DNA from: Cellulosimicrobium protaetiae
GTDB taxonomy: Bacteria; Actinomycetota; Actinomycetes; Actinomycetales; Cellulomonadaceae
Reading direction: 5' to 3'
Assembly: GCF_009708005.2 (NCBI RefSeq)
Contig: NZ_CP052757.1
Coordinates: 1,116,001-1,180,000 of the forward strand
DNA: 64,000 nucleotides
Part shown: one piece after another, positions 61,763-64,000 of the stretch
How positions within the stretch are numbered: position 1 is the first letter of the stretch
Layout of the letters: each line of letters begins with the position of its first letter
Position numbers and translations under genes: made by a program
The notes under the pieces: model-generated
What the model was told of the DNA's origin: nothing
Seen by the model: the letters and a program-made list of their open reading frames with translations, nothing else
Databases searched by the model: none

Positions 61763-62371
61763 ATGCCCAGCACCACCCGCCGTCAGTCCCTCACGACGCG
61801 CTACCTCATGACCTGTGCCGCCATCGGTGCCGCGACGGGCGTGCTGCTGGTTCCCGCGAACTTCGTCGCGGCGGCGCTCGCGTCGACCGTGCCGGTGCTC
61901 TACTCCGCGATGCTCGGCCTGTGGATCGTCGGGCCGGTGCTCGCGCTCGCGCTCGTGCGCCGCCCCGGTGCGGCGGTGCTCACCATGCTCGTCGCGGGCG
62001 TCATCAGCTCCGCCTCGCCGCTCGGGGCGTCGTCGATCCTCACGTGCCTCATGGTCGGCGCCGCGCTCGAGGTCGCGTTCCTCGTCACGCTCTACCGCGT
62101 GTGGGCGCCGTGGCTGTTCTACGTCGCGACGTTCGTCTTCTCGGCGTTGTACACGTGGTCGGCGTTCGTCGCCTTCGACGCCGCGTCCATGGCGCCGGTC
62201 GTGCAGGTCCTCATCGTGGCCCTCATGATGGCGAGCTCGCTCGTGGGGACGTGGGCGGGGCTGCTGCTCGCCCGGCGGCTCGAGCGGGCGGGCGTCGCGC
62301 GCGGTCTCGCACCTGCGCGGCGCGTGCCGACCGACGTGGAGGCGGGCGACTCGACGGCGGCGCGGGCCTGA
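61763..62371 (+). CDS. ECF transporter substrate-binding S component
   Basis: This 202-residue membrane protein has about six spans (LMTCAAIGAATGVLLVPANFV, LWIVGPVLALALVRRPGAA, then VLIVALMMASSLVGTWAG), the size and pattern of an S component. The substrate cannot be read from sequence. The iron box on the operon suggests a heme, siderophore or related iron-source import, whereas similar gene layouts often carry thiamine precursors. ATG 61763 follows CCGGAG. It ends the operon. Confidence 0.82.
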   Translation: MPSTTRRQSLTTRYLMTCAAIGAATGVLLVPANFVAAALASTVPVLYSAMLGLWIVGPVLALALVRRPGAAVLTMLVAGVISSASPLGASSILTCLMVGAALEVAFLVTLYRVWAPWLFYVATFVFSALYTWSAFVAFDAASMAPVVQVLIVALMMASSLVGTWAGLLLARRLERAGVARGLAPARRVPTDVEAGDSTAARA

Positions 62372-62378
62372 TCCGGCC

Positions 62379-62636
62379 TCAGGCCCCCAGGAACGCGTTC
62401 ATCGCGAGGAACGAGAACAGGATCGCTCCGCCGACGACCGCCACGGCGACGAGCCAGCCGTTCGCGCGCTCGACGGGTGGCACCGCGGGCCGCCGCGTCG
62501 AGGCGGGGTCCCGTCGTCGGGCGCCGCGCCCTGGGCGCGCGGTGAAGCGTGCGCCGCGCGCGGCCGCGCGGGCGGGGGGCTGCTCGGGGGACTGCTCAGG
62601 GTACGCAGCCTCCCGGGCGGGGGTCGGGGTCGTCAC
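62379..62636 (-). CDS. Small membrane protein
   Basis: This 85-residue protein has a Pro/Ala/Arg-rich N-terminus (about 1-58) and one C-terminal span (NGWLVAVAVVGGAILFSFLAMNAFLGA). GTG 62636 after GGAGG is preferred over the longer upstream frame. It is convergent with the S-component gene, and function is unknown. Confidence 0.6.
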   Translation of the reverse strand: MTTPTPAREAAYPEQSPEQPPARAAARGARFTARPGRGARRRDPASTRRPAVPPVERANGWLVAVAVVGGAILFSFLAMNAFLGA

Positions 62637-62822
62637 GGGTGCGCCTCCGGAGGTCTCCGGCGCCGCTGCCCGACGCCGTGGCTCCAGTCTTCCCGGCAGG
62701 CCGCCTCGGGCGCGTCGCCCGTCCGGTGGATCCTGCGGTCCACCGGGGTGCGACCTCCGGATGACACACCGCGACTGCGCGTGCACTCCGTGTCGGTGCA
62801 CCCTCCCCGCTCGTCGCCCGGG

Positions 62823-63110
62823 TCAGCGCGGCGCGTTCTCGTGGTAGCGGGGTCGCCCGCCCCGCGCGGCACGCTGGAGGTAGCGGACCTCGCGGAGCGC
62901 GACGGCGGCGGCGACGACGAGCGGGAACCACGCCCAGACACGGCCCCGGAGCACGAGGACGAGGCACACGAGGGCCACGGCGATCCCGCCGCAGACCGTC
63001 CCGACGCTCGCCCAGCGCACTCCTGAGCGGGCGTCGTCGGCCCGCTGCCACCAGCGCCGCAGCCGGGCGCCGAGGCCAGGTCGGGGCGCCGGGCCCGGGG
63101 CGGTGCTCAC
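62823..63110 (-). CDS. Small two-span membrane protein
   Basis: This 95-residue protein has a basic N-terminus (RLRRWWQRADDARSG) and two spans (VGTVCGGIAVALVCLVLVLRG and FPLVVAAAVALREV), then a basic tail. GTG 63110 overlaps the TetR stop (GTGA), so it is translationally coupled to the regulator and probably expressed with it. Function is unknown. The 186-bp gap 62637-62822 shows no gene. Confidence 0.7.
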   Translation of the reverse strand: MSTAPGPAPRPGLGARLRRWWQRADDARSGVRWASVGTVCGGIAVALVCLVLVLRGRVWAWFPLVVAAAVALREVRYLQRAARGGRPRYHENAPR

Positions 63111-63757
63111 GGGCGGGCCTCCCGCGCGAGCGCGACGCCCTCGATGCTGCGCACGGCCATGCGGAGCGCGTCCGCGCGCGTCGCCTCACCCTCGTCGTGC
63201 ATCGCCCAGGCGTTGAAGAGCGTCCACCACAGGGTGCGGACGATCCACGTGACGGTGAGCTGGTCGTCGAACACACCGTCGGCCTGACCCCGGCGCAGGA
63301 GCTCGCGCACGGGTTCCTCCGCGACGTCGGAGTCGGCCCAGAAGTCGGACTCCTCACCGGAGAGCTCGTTGAACAGCACCAGGTACCAGGGGCCGAGGTC
63401 GAAGTACTCGAACGCGAGCCGACGCAACGCCGCCGTCGGTGCGCCGTCGTCGAGCCGGGCCGCGGTGATCGCGCTGTGCGTGCGTTCGACCGCCTCCGCG
63501 CCGATCGCCTCGACGAGGTCGGCGCGCTCGGGGAAGTAACGGTGCAGGGTCGTGCGTCCGACCTGGGCGGCCTGGGCGACGTCTCCGAGCGATGCCGACT
63601 TGTCTGCTCGGAGCGCCGCGACGGCAGCCTCGAGGATCGCGCGCCGGGTCCGGGCGCGCGCGCCGCTCTCCGGCGGCTGGTCTGCGGCGCGAGCGGCTGC
63701 GGGCTCGGTGCGGGGTTCTGCCGGGGAGGCGTCGCGCGCGCTGGTTCGTGCCGTCAC
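63107..63757 (-). CDS. TetR-family transcriptional regulator
   Basis: This 216-residue protein has a TetR helix-turn-helix (about 38-80: RRAILEAAVAALRADKSAS, then DVAQAAQVGRTTLHRYFP) preceded by a disordered Ala/Pro/Arg-rich leader. GTG 63757 is the most likely start; a longer in-frame version would run into the operator region. It is divergent from the gene at 63899, and the spacer is packed with palindromes. It probably represses that gene and itself. Confidence 0.85.
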   Translation of the reverse strand: MTARTSARDASPAEPRTEPAAARAADQPPESGARARTRRAILEAAVAALRADKSASLGDVAQAAQVGRTTLHRYFPERADLVEAIGAEAVERTHSAITAARLDDGAPTAALRRLAFEYFDLGPWYLVLFNELSGEESDFWADSDVAEEPVRELLRRGQADGVFDDQLTVTWIVRTLWWTLFNAWAMHDEGEATRADALRMAVRSIEGVALAREARP

Positions 63758-63782
63758 GCGGCCCACGATATCCCTCCTCGCC

Positions 63783-63844
63783 GTGGAGCACCTCTTGTCA
63801 CTAGTGGAACATCTATGTTCCACTATCGGCAAGAGGTGCTCCAC
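63783..63844. promoter_or_regulatory. Nested palindrome with four GTGGARCA half-sites
   Basis: Outer 15-bp arms (GTGGAGCACCTCTTG and its complement) enclose inner 10-bp arms TAGTGGAACA/TGTTCCACTA around TCTA. The half-site GTGGARCA thus occurs twice in each orientation. It lies just upstream of the TetR start and is a strong candidate for its operator. Confidence 0.7.
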
Positions 63845-63863
63845 TTCCGGATCGATCTGCCGC

Positions 63864-63879
63864 GTCAACTACAGTTGAC
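63864..63879. promoter_or_regulatory. GTCAAC/GTTGAC palindrome 1
   Basis: GTCAACTACAGTTGAC has perfect 7-bp arms around AC, 35 bp before the divergent gene's start. A different type from the GTGGARCA sites next to it. Confidence 0.6.
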
Positions 63880-63891
63880 ACGAGAGAGGAT

Positions 63892-63907
63892 GTCAACCAT
63901 GGTTGAC
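63892..63907. promoter_or_regulatory. GTCAAC/GTTGAC palindrome 2 over the start codon
   Basis: GTCAACCATGGTTGAC is a perfect 16-bp palindrome and includes ATG 63899. Its centre is 28 bp from that of palindrome 1. Confidence 0.6.
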
Positions 63908-64000
63908 GCCATGTCCACGACCGACACCCCCGGCCCGCCGACCACGACGTCCGCCACGCCCGACGCCCCGAAGGGCCCGTTCCTCCCGCGGCTCAAGGTG
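63899..64000 (+). CDS. Start of an unidentified gene, cut by the window end
   Basis: The first 34 codons from ATG 63899 (MVDAMSTTDTPGPP and on, to FLPRLKV) are a Thr/Pro/Ala-rich leader. A basic FLPRLKV-type end often precedes a membrane segment in such leaders, but nothing firm can be said. An alternative ATG is at 63911. GAGAGG precedes 63899. The divergent TetR gene and the palindromes suggest an inducible gene, for example an efflux protein; this is inference. Confidence 0.6.
   Translation, partial: MVDAMSTTDTPGPPTTTSATPDAPKGPFLPRLKV

Overview
The window is high-GC DNA with dense, short-spaced genes and strong GC bias at third codon positions. It reads as chromosome of a polysaccharide-degrading actinobacterium. 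HspR/HAIR control of dnaK, DtxR-type iron boxes, a FMN-riboswitch PnuC-type transporter, two secreted GH18 chitinases and a GH3/GH43 hemicellulose operon fit a Cellulosimicrobium/Cellulomonas/Isoptericola-like relative. That placement is inference, since no marker was searched.

Layout. 1-6.4 kb: the end of a sugar ABC importer operon (binding protein, two permeases) continuing into a GH3 and a GH43 glycosidase. 6.5-12 kb: aspartate ammonia-lyase, a lipoprotein gene with an in-frame stop, a divergent TetR/alpha-beta hydrolase pair around a clear palindromic operator, and an amino-acid permease. 12-14 kb: a modular GH18 chitinase. 14.2-16.7 kb: a protein of four cold-shock domains and an alanyl-tRNA-synthetase-like protein that stops after the aminoacylation core. 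16.7-21.1 kb: dnaK-grpE-dnaJ-hspR behind two HAIR boxes. 21.3-28 kb: a DUF1540 protein, an unrecognised protein, and a 1740-residue ECF sigma factor fused to an anti-sigma zinc finger, a membrane segment and a large predicted extracellular region ending in a carbohydrate-binding-like module. 28-33.3 kb: NAD(P)-binding protein, winged-helix regulator, upp, tadA, a sirtuin, and a repeat-rich gap. 33.3-37 kb: a CBM-like lipoprotein/VTC/DUF4956 operon. 37.1-39.3 kb: iron-box-controlled siderophore genes, then tRNA-Ser(CGA). 39.3-47.5 kb: mixed genes including a frameshifted L-lactate dehydrogenase and a second chitinase with two CBM5/12 modules. 47.6-53.7 kb: oxidoreductase, thiolase, acyl-CoA dehydrogenase, epoxide hydrolase and AraC regulator. 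53.7-55 kb: an intact IS5-family element carrying a passenger gene. 55.7-56.7 kb: a riboflavin transporter behind an FMN riboswitch. 58.9-62.4 kb: an ECF-type importer (fused double ATPase, T and S components) with an iron box directly at its start. 62.4-64 kb: small membrane proteins and a TetR gene facing a truncated gene across an operator-rich spacer.

How it fits together. Chitin and xylan use (two chitinases, GH3/GH43 and importer) could be linked to the sigma/anti-sigma/CBM fusion, which looks like a single-protein polysaccharide sensor. Iron supply appears in two blocks sharing the same box type. The least explained DNA is intergenic: two hairpin elements near the sirtuin gene share a loop but have different, perfectly paired stems; two separate loci carry 21-bp-period arrays of the same motif; and several long hairpins sit at gene ends. 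Three genes (lipoprotein, lactate dehydrogenase, SDR) are each broken by one small change, so either recent decay or residual sequence errors must be considered.
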